From contig CM049310.1 in NCBI GenBank assembly GCA_026874595.1, positions 8,558,001 through 8,622,000 of the forward strand: DNA of 64,000 bases, in the 5' to 3' direction. The position numbers and the translations under genes are program-made. Positions within the stretch are counted from its first letter, which is position 1. Each line of letters begins with the position of its first letter. The notes under the pieces were generated by a model, which saw only the letters and a list, made by a program, of their open reading frames with translations, was not told the origin of the DNA and did not search any database. Positions 51,301-58,910 of this stretch are shown piece after piece. Source of the stretch: Sipunculus nudus. Lineage: Eukaryota > Annelida > Sipuncula > Golfingiida > Sipunculidae.

Positions 51301-54082
51301 TTAGTTCTGAATTTTTAAAATTTTATAAGTTATTAGTATAAATATAAAATTAGTACCTTAAATTTTGCCCAACTTTGACCATTTCTCGTTTGTTTCATGT
51401 AAGCTCTGTTTATATAATTTTAATATCATGCACAAATAAGGATTTCAGCTTTTTAGTTTAGAAAACTGAAAGAAATTGGCCAAAAATTGTATCTTTAATT
51501 ATTGTTTTTATGAGACCGTGTCAGACCTTGGTTCTCTCCAGCCACTCTTGAGTCACCTGTATGTTGACCTTGTTGAACTTTCAGCAAATTATGCATGCTT
51601 GAGGCGAGGCATATACTGGGGCAGCCAGGCAGCTTATGGCCAGCCACAGTTGATCAAGGTGTCCAACCCAACTCATCTAGTAGTTTTAACCAACAACATA
51701 ACAATAAACAATAAATTAATCACTTTTTATAGGTTTTTAATAACAAATTAAAGAAAAATAGAAAAGGAATTTGTTAGTTTATAATAATAGGGAATTAACT
51801 TGCAGTTACTGATGATATAAGAATCTTGTATCGATGGATAGAATGTCACATTTTCCAAATAACACCATGCAGTCACCTATGGCATTTTTCAGTTCAATTT
51901 TAATAATAAAAAAGTAAATCTTATTATTCATTACTAATCATTAGGGATCATATGAAGGAAATTAATGATAGACAAAGATGCAGTTGATAATATTAATCTA
52001 GATTCCTACTGTGTCTAGTTTGTACATTGATGTGAAATTAGTCCAAAATGAATATATTACATTTATTTTTTTTTAATATAAATAAAAGCCATAAAACCAG
52101 GTACCTATGATCATTATTTAAATGTGTGAATTTTGTACATTCTGGATTCTCAACATCATTGTTTGGTGAAAACTGAATAAATTCCAGACATGGTGCGAAT
52201 ACTTTGTAATTGTATTTAAATAAGAATATGATTATGTACTCCATTATAAAATATCTTGCATAAAGAACGGGAATTCAGGTAAAAATGAAAGTATATGAAT
52301 ACTCGTGCAAATACTTTCAAAATGTATTCATGAATGCATTCATGAATATATTCTTTAATATTATTTTAATAATCATTTCAGTTATATTTCATTTTAAAAA
52401 TCATATGATTCTCTTATTATTTTTAATAAAAATTATATCTGGGACAATATTTGTAATTTTTTTTTAATAAATAGTTAAACTTTTATATTATATGTTCTGC
52501 TTATAAGTTATATGGCCAAGTCAAAATCTGTGTGACAATAGTACTCCATTTGTTAATAAAATAAATGAAATCAATTCTCTTCTCTGTCTCCAAAGGTACT
52601 GTCAAAATCATACATAAGCTAAACAACAACAACTCATAATACAGCTTATACCGTGACCCATAGGTCCCTTGTTTTATATAAATATAATCAACTATTAGCT
52701 GTTCATATATATTAAAAAATTTATATATAGAAAATACCATAAATGCTTCATTAAATACCTTGAACACCAATGTTTTGATAAATTAGTTGTTAGAAAGTTT
52801 GAATAAATATTGGGGAACCAGATCAATGCATTATTTGGAATTTTGACTGATCAATCAGCAATTTACTTAAATATAGTAGTTCAAGTTTTTTATACAAATA
52901 TAATCAACTATTAGCTGTTTATATATATTAAAAATTGATATATAGAAAATACCATAAATGCTTCATTAAATACCTATTATATCTTTAATAAATGTATATT
53001 GAGGTCTTCTCATGCATCTTCCTGATTTTTTAATTTTTGACCTTTCAGAAAAGATGTCCGCCTTCCAGTACAGCTACAGCGTGCCATGGCAGCAGAAGCA
53101 GAGGCTGCCAGGGAGGCCCGGGCAAAGGTAGCTCAACAATTAATTTCTGAATATCATATACACAACATATTCTGGTATTGAAGGGTCCAACCAGCTGTCC
53201 ATTCATGTTGGTCTGGCAGTCTTGTTCATTTGTTAACTTTGGTTGTCCCTGCAATAACTTTCAAGATATTTTATTGTTCATCATGGAGCTCACTCTGAAT
53301 ATATATTTATCAGTGAAGTATCTCACCGTAGTATATGTCTCAGCAAAACTGCCCATATTTAATTGGGACAGAGTTGATTAGACTTGCAGTGTCATGCACT
53401 TCTGCAGTACTCTTGTTCAGTCATGTTCAGCCTGGCTGAAACAGATGCAGCACCAGTAACAAGCACATCAGCTTTCAGGAATTGATTTGACATCTGTCCC
53501 ATCTACCTTTGTATGAGTTGACTGGTATGAGGTAATGGGACTGTGCAGTGTCCATCATGTCCAATTGTACATTTTCTTTTATCCAGTATCTGAAAACATA
53601 TACTATAGACTTGGTATGAAATGTTGCAGACATATTGATCATTGGATTAATATGCAAAATGTAAATTTTTGAATATAGATGTAGCTGTCATCACTTATAG
53701 GATGACATGCCATTCCACCCCTTTTTGAAGATAAGTTAGAATATACTTAATTTTGCATTTCACTGTTTTATTTCATTTCAGTTATCTTGCTTAGTCCTTT
53801 TGATCTTTTACATTTTAATATCTTAAAATGTTATAATGTACTGGCCTTTATTTTTTACAAACCTGAACATAGTTTTGCTCGTTACAGGTAATTGCCGCAG
53901 AGGGTGAGAACAAAGCGTCAAGAGCATTGAAAGATGCATCGGATGTGATTCAGGAGTCCCCAGCTGCTCTACAACTACGCTACTTACAAACACTCAATAC
54001 AATCTCTGCAGAGAAGAACTCTACCATCATATTCCCTCTGCCTATTGACTTCATGAAAAGCTTCTTCAACAAAAAACGATAA
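36211..54082 (+). CDS. Stomatin / band 7 family (SPFH) protein, 5' exon missing
   Basis: Stomatins are oligomeric monotopic membrane proteins of lipid rafts that regulate ion channels and transporters. Seven exons join in frame (36211-36314, 46787-46859, 47833-47915, 48485-48688, 49894-49949, 53049-53127, 53888-54082), all with AG/GT borders, giving 263 residues plus a shared first codon. In order: a cysteine pair (NNTCC, possible palmitoylation site), a hydrophobic hairpin with the conserved proline ([12 protein letters not shown]), the SPFH domain from [13 protein letters not shown] through [14 protein letters not shown] and VVYYR, the band-7 signature around [15 protein letters not shown], an Ala/Glu-rich helix ([13 protein letters not shown]) and a C-terminal core ([14 protein letters not shown]...IFPLPIDF). 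Animal stomatins are about 280-290 residues, so only some 20-30 N-terminal residues are missing. Whether it is the orthologue of STOM or of MEC-2-type proteins was not settled. Confidence 0.95.
36432..37022. mobile_element. GC-rich MITE-like element in stomatin intron
   Basis: The ends form inverted repeats of about 17 bp (TAAAGCTACAGTCCCAC and its imperfect inverse, TGGGACTGATACTTTA). The ~590-bp interior is strikingly GC- and CpG-rich for this window and made of short degenerate words such as CCCCGGATCACC, CTACGGAT and CGGCAGTG. Overlapping open frames of 71-95 codons are just translations of these words. TA at each end would fit a TA target. It lies in the stomatin intron, 117 bp after the exon. 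Confidence 0.7.
37029..37150 (+). repeat. Two-copy ~62-bp tandem repeat
   Basis: The words CTCAT.TTCAACCAATCA and CTTTCAGCTAATCATAT occur twice in order with a period near 62 bp, immediately right of the MITE-like element. Confidence 0.75.
38188..38418 (+). repeat. Family D repeat, first copy, left part
   Basis: The 5' end is TTTTTAGCCCTCAGC, partly folding on GGCTGATTGGCT. GTCCGTCCATCTGTC repeats and the D landmark TTACCTTGTGAGCGGGATATCT follow. It is interrupted by the A element at 38419; D sequence resumes at 40315. Confidence 0.7.
38419..40314 (+). mobile_element. Family A element nested in family D
   Basis: The 5' end TTAGCTCAGCTGACT folds on AGTCATCTGAGCTATAG, followed by GTCCGTC/GTCTGTC repeats. 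The 3' end (40282-40314) is GTCAGCTGAGCACAGTGACC, CATAGGTC and CTTG. The first ~900 bp resemble the A copies at 8051 and 50110; the second half differs. D-module sequence is continuous across the insertion when compared with 41131-41170 and 41431-41470. Confidence 0.8.
39296..39314 (+). repeat. Poly-C run (~19 C)
   Basis: An uninterrupted C tract inside the nested A element. Its length is likely polymorphic and uncertain in assembly. Confidence 0.9.
40315..40740 (+). repeat. Family D repeat, first copy, right part
   Basis: It resumes with TTCTACATTTTAGAGCTGAT exactly where the uninterrupted D modules continue after the TGACCTTGACCTATTTT block. It contains GGTGGCATCACCTGCAATTT (about 40440) and TCAAGGTCACAGAGC (about 40620). 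Confidence 0.7.
40939..41958 (+). mobile_element. Family D element, second copy, three ~300-bp modules
   Basis: The 5' end TTTTTAGCCCTCAGC is followed by GTCCGTCCGTAC. Three modules of about 300 bp start near 41030, 41335 and 41635, each with GCGGGATATCT, TGACCTTGACCTA and (in two) a GGCGCCACCT palindrome. A 3' GGCTGAGGGCTTTT (about 41940) inverts the 5' end. The true terminus may lie slightly further right, because both D copies are followed by GTCAGCTTCTGCTGATATTCT-like sequence. Confidence 0.65.
42179..42865. other. Stomatin intron, nothing recognised
   Basis: AT-rich intronic DNA between the E element and the SINE-like remnant. A few short inverted words (AAATGGTCC / GGACCATTT near 42389-42454) are present. 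Confidence 0.4.
42866..43033 (-). repeat. tRNA-derived SINE remnant
   Basis: Read on the minus strand, there is an A-box-like GTGGTAAAACGCTCGGCCA, then a decayed B-box (CCCTGGTTGTTTCCCGG) and a conserved tail resembling GGTTTTCTCC.GG..CTCAGTTTCCTCC. This order is typical of tRNA-derived SINEs with a conserved central/tail domain in molluscs. Box mutations suggest it is inactive. The exact SINE family was not assigned. Confidence 0.6.
43034..43921. other. Stomatin intron, nothing recognised
   Basis: Intronic DNA without element ends. An A-run (about 43772-43787) and a short duplicated AGCAAACACCAA..CTTATATCAT word (43665-43720) are the only details. Confidence 0.4.
43922..46776 (+). mobile_element. 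Family A element abutting a stomatin exon
   Basis: The 5' end TTAGCTCAGCTGACT folds on AGTCATCTGAGCTATAG; a GTCCGTC run is degenerate. The 3' end (46749-46776) is GCTGAGCGCCCTGACC, CATGGGTC and CTTG. It is split by an inverted C element (45017-45914). Only ten bases (TTTTTATCAG minus none of the element) separate its last base from the exon at 46787. Left and right T-runs flank it as at other A insertions. Confidence 0.75.
45017..45914 (-). mobile_element. Family C element, inverted, two modules
   Basis: On the minus strand it starts with GTATCCGCCAAAACAGAGTT folding on GGGGATAC, passes through two ~278-bp modules (palindromes near 45590, 45440, 45313 and 45165) and ends with GGCGGATACACGAAGTCG, TTGTCGACTACCCGTATT and CTAG. 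It is about 0.9 kb, against 1.44 kb for the C copy at 25694, the difference being module number. It is nested in the A element at 43922. Confidence 0.8.
46787..46859 (+). CDS. Stomatin exon: start of SPFH domain
   Basis: The exon encodes [20 protein letters not shown] then AKGPG. The acceptor is CTTGTTTTTATCAG, whose pyrimidine tract begins in the last bases of a family A element. The donor is GTATGT at 46860. It ends one base into a glycine codon completed by the next exon. Confidence 0.95.
47833..47915 (+). CDS. Stomatin exon: SPFH domain, second part
   Basis: The exon encodes [19 protein letters not shown] then SFDVPPQE, highly typical of stomatins. The acceptor is TGTTACAG and the donor is GTCAGC. 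It shares a split glycine codon with the previous exon and ends on a codon boundary. Confidence 0.95.
48485..48688 (+). CDS. Stomatin exon: SPFH domain core
   Basis: Sixty-eight whole codons from [19 protein letters not shown] to [11 protein letters not shown]. It includes [20 protein letters not shown] and [16 protein letters not shown], the conserved centre of the stomatin SPFH fold. The acceptor is TTTCAG and the donor is GTAAGA. Confidence 0.96.
48997..49470 (+). mobile_element. Family A fragment in a stomatin intron
   Basis: The 5' part is present (GTTGACTGAAAGTCATCTGA, ATAGCAATCACTC, GTCCATTGTCCATCTGTCC) with one ~339-bp-type module carrying CTGGTAGCACCATCTG. The 3' hairpin and CTTG end are missing. 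Confidence 0.65.
49894..49949 (+). CDS. Stomatin exon: band-7 signature
   Basis: The exon encodes [18 protein letters not shown] plus two bases of the next codon. It holds the WGVKVERVE part of the band-7 signature. The acceptor is TACATTTTAG and the donor is GTAAGT. Confidence 0.95.
49982..52760 (+). repeat. Intronic tandem duplication, copy 1 (with A insertion)
   Basis: 49982-50109 and 52672-52760 match consecutive parts of 52761-52975. The interruption is exactly the family A element at 50110-52671. Confidence 0.88.
50110..52671 (+). mobile_element. Family A element in a stomatin intron
   Basis: The 5' end TTAGCTCAGCTGACT folds on AGTCATCTGAGCTATAG, followed by GTCCGTC repeats. The body matches the A copy at 8051 along its length, including the two related halves and the 3' block. 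The 3' end is GTGACCCATAGGTC and CTTG, but the CAGCTGAGCG inverse repeat just before it has been deleted. It lies in one copy of a tandem duplication whose other copy is empty. Confidence 0.85.
52761..52975 (+). repeat. Intronic tandem duplication, copy 2 (empty site)
   Basis: This matches the flanks of the A element at 50110, with an uninterrupted T-run at 52886-52891 where the element sits in copy 1. The shared sequence includes GAACACCAATGTTTTGATAA and CTTCATTAAATACCT. Confidence 0.88.
53049..53127 (+). CDS. Stomatin exon: post-SPFH helix
   Basis: It completes the isoleucine codon split by the previous intron, then encodes [20 protein letters not shown] and REARAK. This is the charged, alanine-rich helix that follows the SPFH core and supports oligomerisation in the family. 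The acceptor is CCTTTCAG and the donor is GTAGCT. Confidence 0.95.
53888..54082 (+). CDS. Stomatin last coding exon
   Basis: The exon encodes [20 protein letters not shown], then [33 protein letters not shown] and the short tail NKKR, followed by TAA at 54080-54082. The C-terminal oligomerisation/regulatory segment of stomatin is intact; the basic tail after PIDF is short. The acceptor is CGTTACAG. Confidence 0.96.
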   Translation, partial: VIAAEGENKASRALKDASDVIQESPAALQLRYLQTLNTISAEKNSTIIFPLPIDFMKSFFNKKR

Positions 54083-55455
54083 ACTACTCATTAGCCACCC
54101 CTAGTGCTCTTGATTTGAATAAATCAAAAGCAGTTTCATTTGGAATGGAAGCACCTAAGCTTTTGATTAAATTGTGTTTATTTTAAAAAGTTTGAGAATG
54201 GAATCACATGTCCTCACTTGAAGAAATAAGTGAACTTTAAAAGCCTTGGACTAGGAGTACTTGCTAGGTAAAATATTTTTCTTTAATAGTTAAAAAGTTA
54301 AAATGCAAGTAACCTTTATTTAACAAAATTTATTTAGTAATTAAGATGAAATTAAACTTCCTGAATGTTTTCAAAGGCAAGAGTGTGTGTTTTATTCATG
54401 AAAACTTGAGTGGCAACAAAATGATTTGTTAAAATATTCAGAGCATCTGTTAGAATGTCAGTCAGTCACTGGAGAAATCATTTAAAAATTATATAAAATC
54501 AACCGCTTTATTTCTTAGATGGTTAACTATACTAACTGAAAAGTAAAGTATTACCTATGTTATATGAGTGAAAAAGAATTTTGAGTTTTATTTCATGTTT
54601 TAGACTGAATGAGTACTCACTTTCCAAGTATTACATCTCAGTCATCACAAGGCACAGACGCTCTAAGATCTGGTCTTCACATGAAGTACACACTCCTGTG
54701 TATAATATGTATTTAGTTTACAAACCTGGTAATCTATGGCTGTGTCAATGGCTGTCTAATAGCGAACAGGACAAGGGGTAATGTTTTATACAAAATGATT
54801 TATAGCATATTCAGTGCAAATTGAGCCATCACATGTCAGTCAGGCTGGTTTTAGACAAATAAGCCAGTTCTTGTTATCCTGCACAGCAGTTGGTTTTCAA
54901 AAGAAATCTAATGTCAAACATTTTCACTTGTACTATACGGAAAGTAAAAAACATGTGTAGAATATTTTAGCATTACTGGGTAGTAAGGGCTACAGTGAAA
55001 AGGGTCCCATAATATTTTTATATCCAAGATTAGGATCTTGATAGACAGACAGTTGTTATTCACAGTTATTATTATTATCTATCAAAGTAAGAGTTTGTAT
55101 GATATATGAAGTATATGTTTTCTTTTGTGAATTGGTGGCTAGAATATTATGTTTGAAAATATTTTAATGCACATGCAAGTGCAACTAAAGGCTTCAGTGT
55201 ATACATTGAATATAATTTAAAATTGCTTGTGTAAATATGCATATGGTATACAGTATTAAGATATAAGATTTTTATGTTTAAAATTTATACCAGGTAGAAT
55301 ACTAAATTTTCAGTATTCAATAAAAAAAATGAATCCATCAAAGTAAAAGTAGAAAGACCATAGTGTCAAGGGAAAGAACAGATAGATAGTATCTTATTTT
55401 TTAATTTAACGCACATGAAGAATGTTAGGATATGTTATATTTTGCCACCGTTTAC

Positions 55456-55558
55456 TACCATTCATTGCCAATCTACACCAGAGGTCACTACCGGTATGCT
55501 AACATGTGATTGTGATGTGAGCATGAAGCAGAGTGATCTCTTGTGGGCAGTGAATGGT
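55456..55558 (+). other. Long imperfect stem-loop in putative 3' UTR
   Basis: The outer arms pair ACCATTCATTGCC...AGAGGTCACT with AGTGATCTC...GGCAGTGAATGGT. An inner stem pairs ATGCTaACAT with ATGTgAGCAT around a small loop. The whole folds into an interrupted hairpin of about 100 nt. Confidence 0.55.
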
Positions 55559-57254
55559 GAAATGGAAGTGATGGTGCAGCAAATGTGATGTGCCGTATCA
55601 TTTGCAGAAATTTACCCTGTCATTATATTATCTATTAACTGAAATAAGCAAATTGCTTAAAGTACAAGTCTCATAAAACTGTGAATTAAGTTTATTGATA
55701 TTTTTTATAATTCTTTCAGTCACTTTAATTTGAATTACAATATGTGAATGTGCATTGACAATTTGTCATTGTCAAGTCAGTTATTAAAAATTAAAAAGTT
55801 AACGTAATCCAAATGTATTTTGTACAGATGTCCAAGTTTTAATGTTCTTATATAATCAGATATGATCGTTAACTTTCACATAAGTGAGATGGTAGATGAG
55901 TACAGTGGAGATTAGTAAAAAATACCAAACCACGTTCTTTGAATATTCAAATAGAAAAATAAGAGGCATTACACACAGGGGGCATTGATAGTGCTGGGTG
56001 CAGTGTCAAATTGTGTTACTTCATCTTTATATATATATATGTGAAGGCAGTGTTATGTGCAGAAAGTAATATTTATTCAGGAATTAATGCTACCAGGTGT
56101 AGTGTATTTTATTAACTGCTTTTCTTTTGTATCATGGGTATGTTTTACTACTGATGACATTTTTTGAACATAGGTATGGATTTGGATGTTTATAAACGAA
56201 ATCACAATTATCAAAAGAATTATGTTTTCTGAACTGGTTAATATTAATATTAAGTATCAGCACTTTATTTGTTTATATGAAACAAAAATTTAAAAAAGAA
56301 AATTGCCAGTGTTGGTGAACTGGATATATTTGTTTCCAAGAGAAACTCGATGTACAAAATACAAAGACTTTTTCTATTTCCAACTTTTTTTATATAACCT
56401 ATGTTCAGTTTAGGCAGATGAAATACATGTATTATGTCAATCCAAAGGATTTATATAATCAGTGTATGAACACAATGTAAATGTGGTTAATCTTTGAAAT
56501 AAGGAAATATCCAGAGAATCAAGAAACCGATACATATTAAAGGTACATATTTATAGATGTAAAGAAATATTAATAATATAGTGCTTAATGATAAGGATAC
56601 CTATAAATGCAGCTTTTTATGGGTTGTTTTTTGTTTAAAAATATTGTGGATTCACCTGGAAAAAATTATGTTCACTAATATTGGGTTTATACAGAAAGAC
56701 AAACTCCATACAAGATTTAAGGATTTGTACTTGTTGTCCCTATGCTGGGTTTTGAGAACTCGCTGCAACTTTAGCACAATGCTGAGATACAGGAAATCTT
56801 TTGAGGACAACATACCCAGTGATGGTTTAAATAGCAAGAATGAAAATTCATTTAAACTATATATATATAGTAAAACAGTAAAGGCAGGATCCATTCAAAT
56901 GTACCAGATGTATATCGATCAGTCATTTTACAAACCTGTTGTTGATGATTTCTTAAACCATAAATGTGCTATATAATTAAGAGAAGTACATCGTATTAAC
57001 GTTATCCAGGTGGTATGTATGTTTCAAAACCCAACCCTCTTTACTTTAAAAGGTCTAAAGGCTTGGACATGAAAAAACTCATGTATATCAAAGCTGTACA
57101 GAAAGTAAAAAGCGGTGTACATATACGTGGCAACTCTTTGTTTTGCATGACAAGTTAAAATATGTGATAGGTGGTTAGGTTATAAACCTTTATAACCCCA
57201 TGTACAGGACATTTTCATGAAGTATCCAGTGCATCTGGGAGTTGAGATGATAAT

Positions 57255-57515
57255 TAAACCATAGGTATTTCCAGAAAGTTATACCAAAGGTATTTCCTGA
57301 GGGTTACACCACAGGTATTCCTGATGATTATACCACAGGTATTTCTTTAGGGTTATGGCATAGGTATTTCCTGAGGGTTACACCACAGGTAGTTCTTGAA
57401 GAATAGACCACAGGTTTTTCTTGAAGATTAGACCACAGGTGCTTCCTTACGGTTATACCATAGGTATTTCTTCATGTTATACCACAGTCACATATTTATG
57501 TTTACACCGCATCAG
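57255..57515 (+). repeat. ~26-bp minisatellite, about ten degenerate units
   Basis: The unit is close to TTATACCACAGGTATTTCCTG plus AGGG. The word ACCACAGGT or ACCATAGGT recurs about every 24-27 bp from 57257 to 57485, with substitutions between units. Confidence 0.85.
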
Positions 57516-58130
57516 TTTCCATATAGGGCTATATAACGCAGTTGTTCCTTCGAAATGTTTCGAGTATAAGCCTGCATTATTTGAGTAACTGATTTCATTG
57601 TTGGGGTTATAATAGCTTACGTGTTACTTTATAGTATCGTTTTAGGTATCTTTCTGTGCACGTTAAGTGATGTGCATATTTATTTACATTTGAGAAGCTG
57701 CAAGACACGTGTAGCCGTTGATACTGACCTGTTTAAAAGCTTCTGTAACGCATACACTGTTATTAGCAAAGCTGACCTGTGCAATATTATATAGTTTCTT
57801 TCTAATGTAAATACTCCCCAACACAACGGCTAGTCAGCAATATGGGACTTTTGTTAAAGAGAGCTGAGGATTATTAAATACAACAGAATTTGGTATTTAT
57901 TTTGCCAGGTAACAAGTGTGCAACACATGTATACCGTGGATCTTTCTTGAACAGTCATTTAGTCATTTTGCAGAAGATTCATTTTAAAAATAGTGTTATG
58001 TCTTAAGACCCGTTACTGTTAACCCTTAAAGCGCTTGTTACCCTCAAAGCTCTCGGTGAGCCTTTTGATCTTTGATAAGCTGTATTTGTTGTTTTGTAAA
58101 GCATTTATTTGGAATAAAGTTTTGTAAAAA

Positions 58131-58836
58131 AAAAAGAAAAACATTTTATATTTTATGTCGCACAAGTCCCGGTTTTAGAATTAACACAGGTGGTCTGCAG
58201 GCGGAAATGTTAGAAAGCTGAGTTGAAATAATTTGCATAGATTTGTTTCGAGGAAAATTACATAAAAATGGGTGCTTTTTGTTAAGAACATCACGGAATT
58301 AATATTAATAGTTTGTAAGCATACGCATGTGAAATGTAAACGGAAGGTGTTTCCTTGAAATGCAACATATTTTGAATTTAAAGTTTGACTGTTGAGACGA
58401 GTAGTCCAGGCCGTTCCACAGTGCCTGACTTTATTAAAGGGGAATATTTAAGTAGAAGGGTGGTCAGTTCTTCATAAACTGCATGGCACTGGAAACCAAA
58501 TTTTCACTCGGCTAGCTGAAATGCATCTTGAATTATAGTAATGACCTTTCAACTGTTCTCCAAGTGCATGGCCGTCAACAGGCACAGATATAACCGCTAG
58601 AACCAGGCTTTCTGTTTTAACACATCAGTATATATCCATCCATTGGGGACCTAAAGTAAGGCAACAGTAAGTGACAGCTATAAATATTATAGTATAAGAT
58701 ATATTTTAGTACACATTCACCAATTTACATTTGAGAATTTGTTCAACACATAGGTATAAAAAGCTTTTTACACTGAATTATTTGAATGCTTCCTAGCCCA
58801 TATTCACTTGGTCATGACGAAACTTACGTAAGCAGT

Positions 58837-58910
<74 letters not shown>

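Larger units (their letters stand above)
54083..58130 (+). other. Probable stomatin 3' UTR
   Basis: The stretch is AT-rich and free of the A-E repeat families that fill the introns, and ends with AATAAA (58113-58118) followed by an A-run. Earlier AATAAA signals lie at 54118-54123 and 55319-55324, so shorter 3' ends are possible. Open frames inside it, such as 56581-56976, have no recognisable protein features. The 4-kb length is inferred, not demonstrated. Confidence 0.5.

Noticed and set aside
56581-56976. 131-codon open frame downstream of stomatin
   Set aside because: AT-rich composition, no recognisable protein features, and it lies in the probable 3' UTR.
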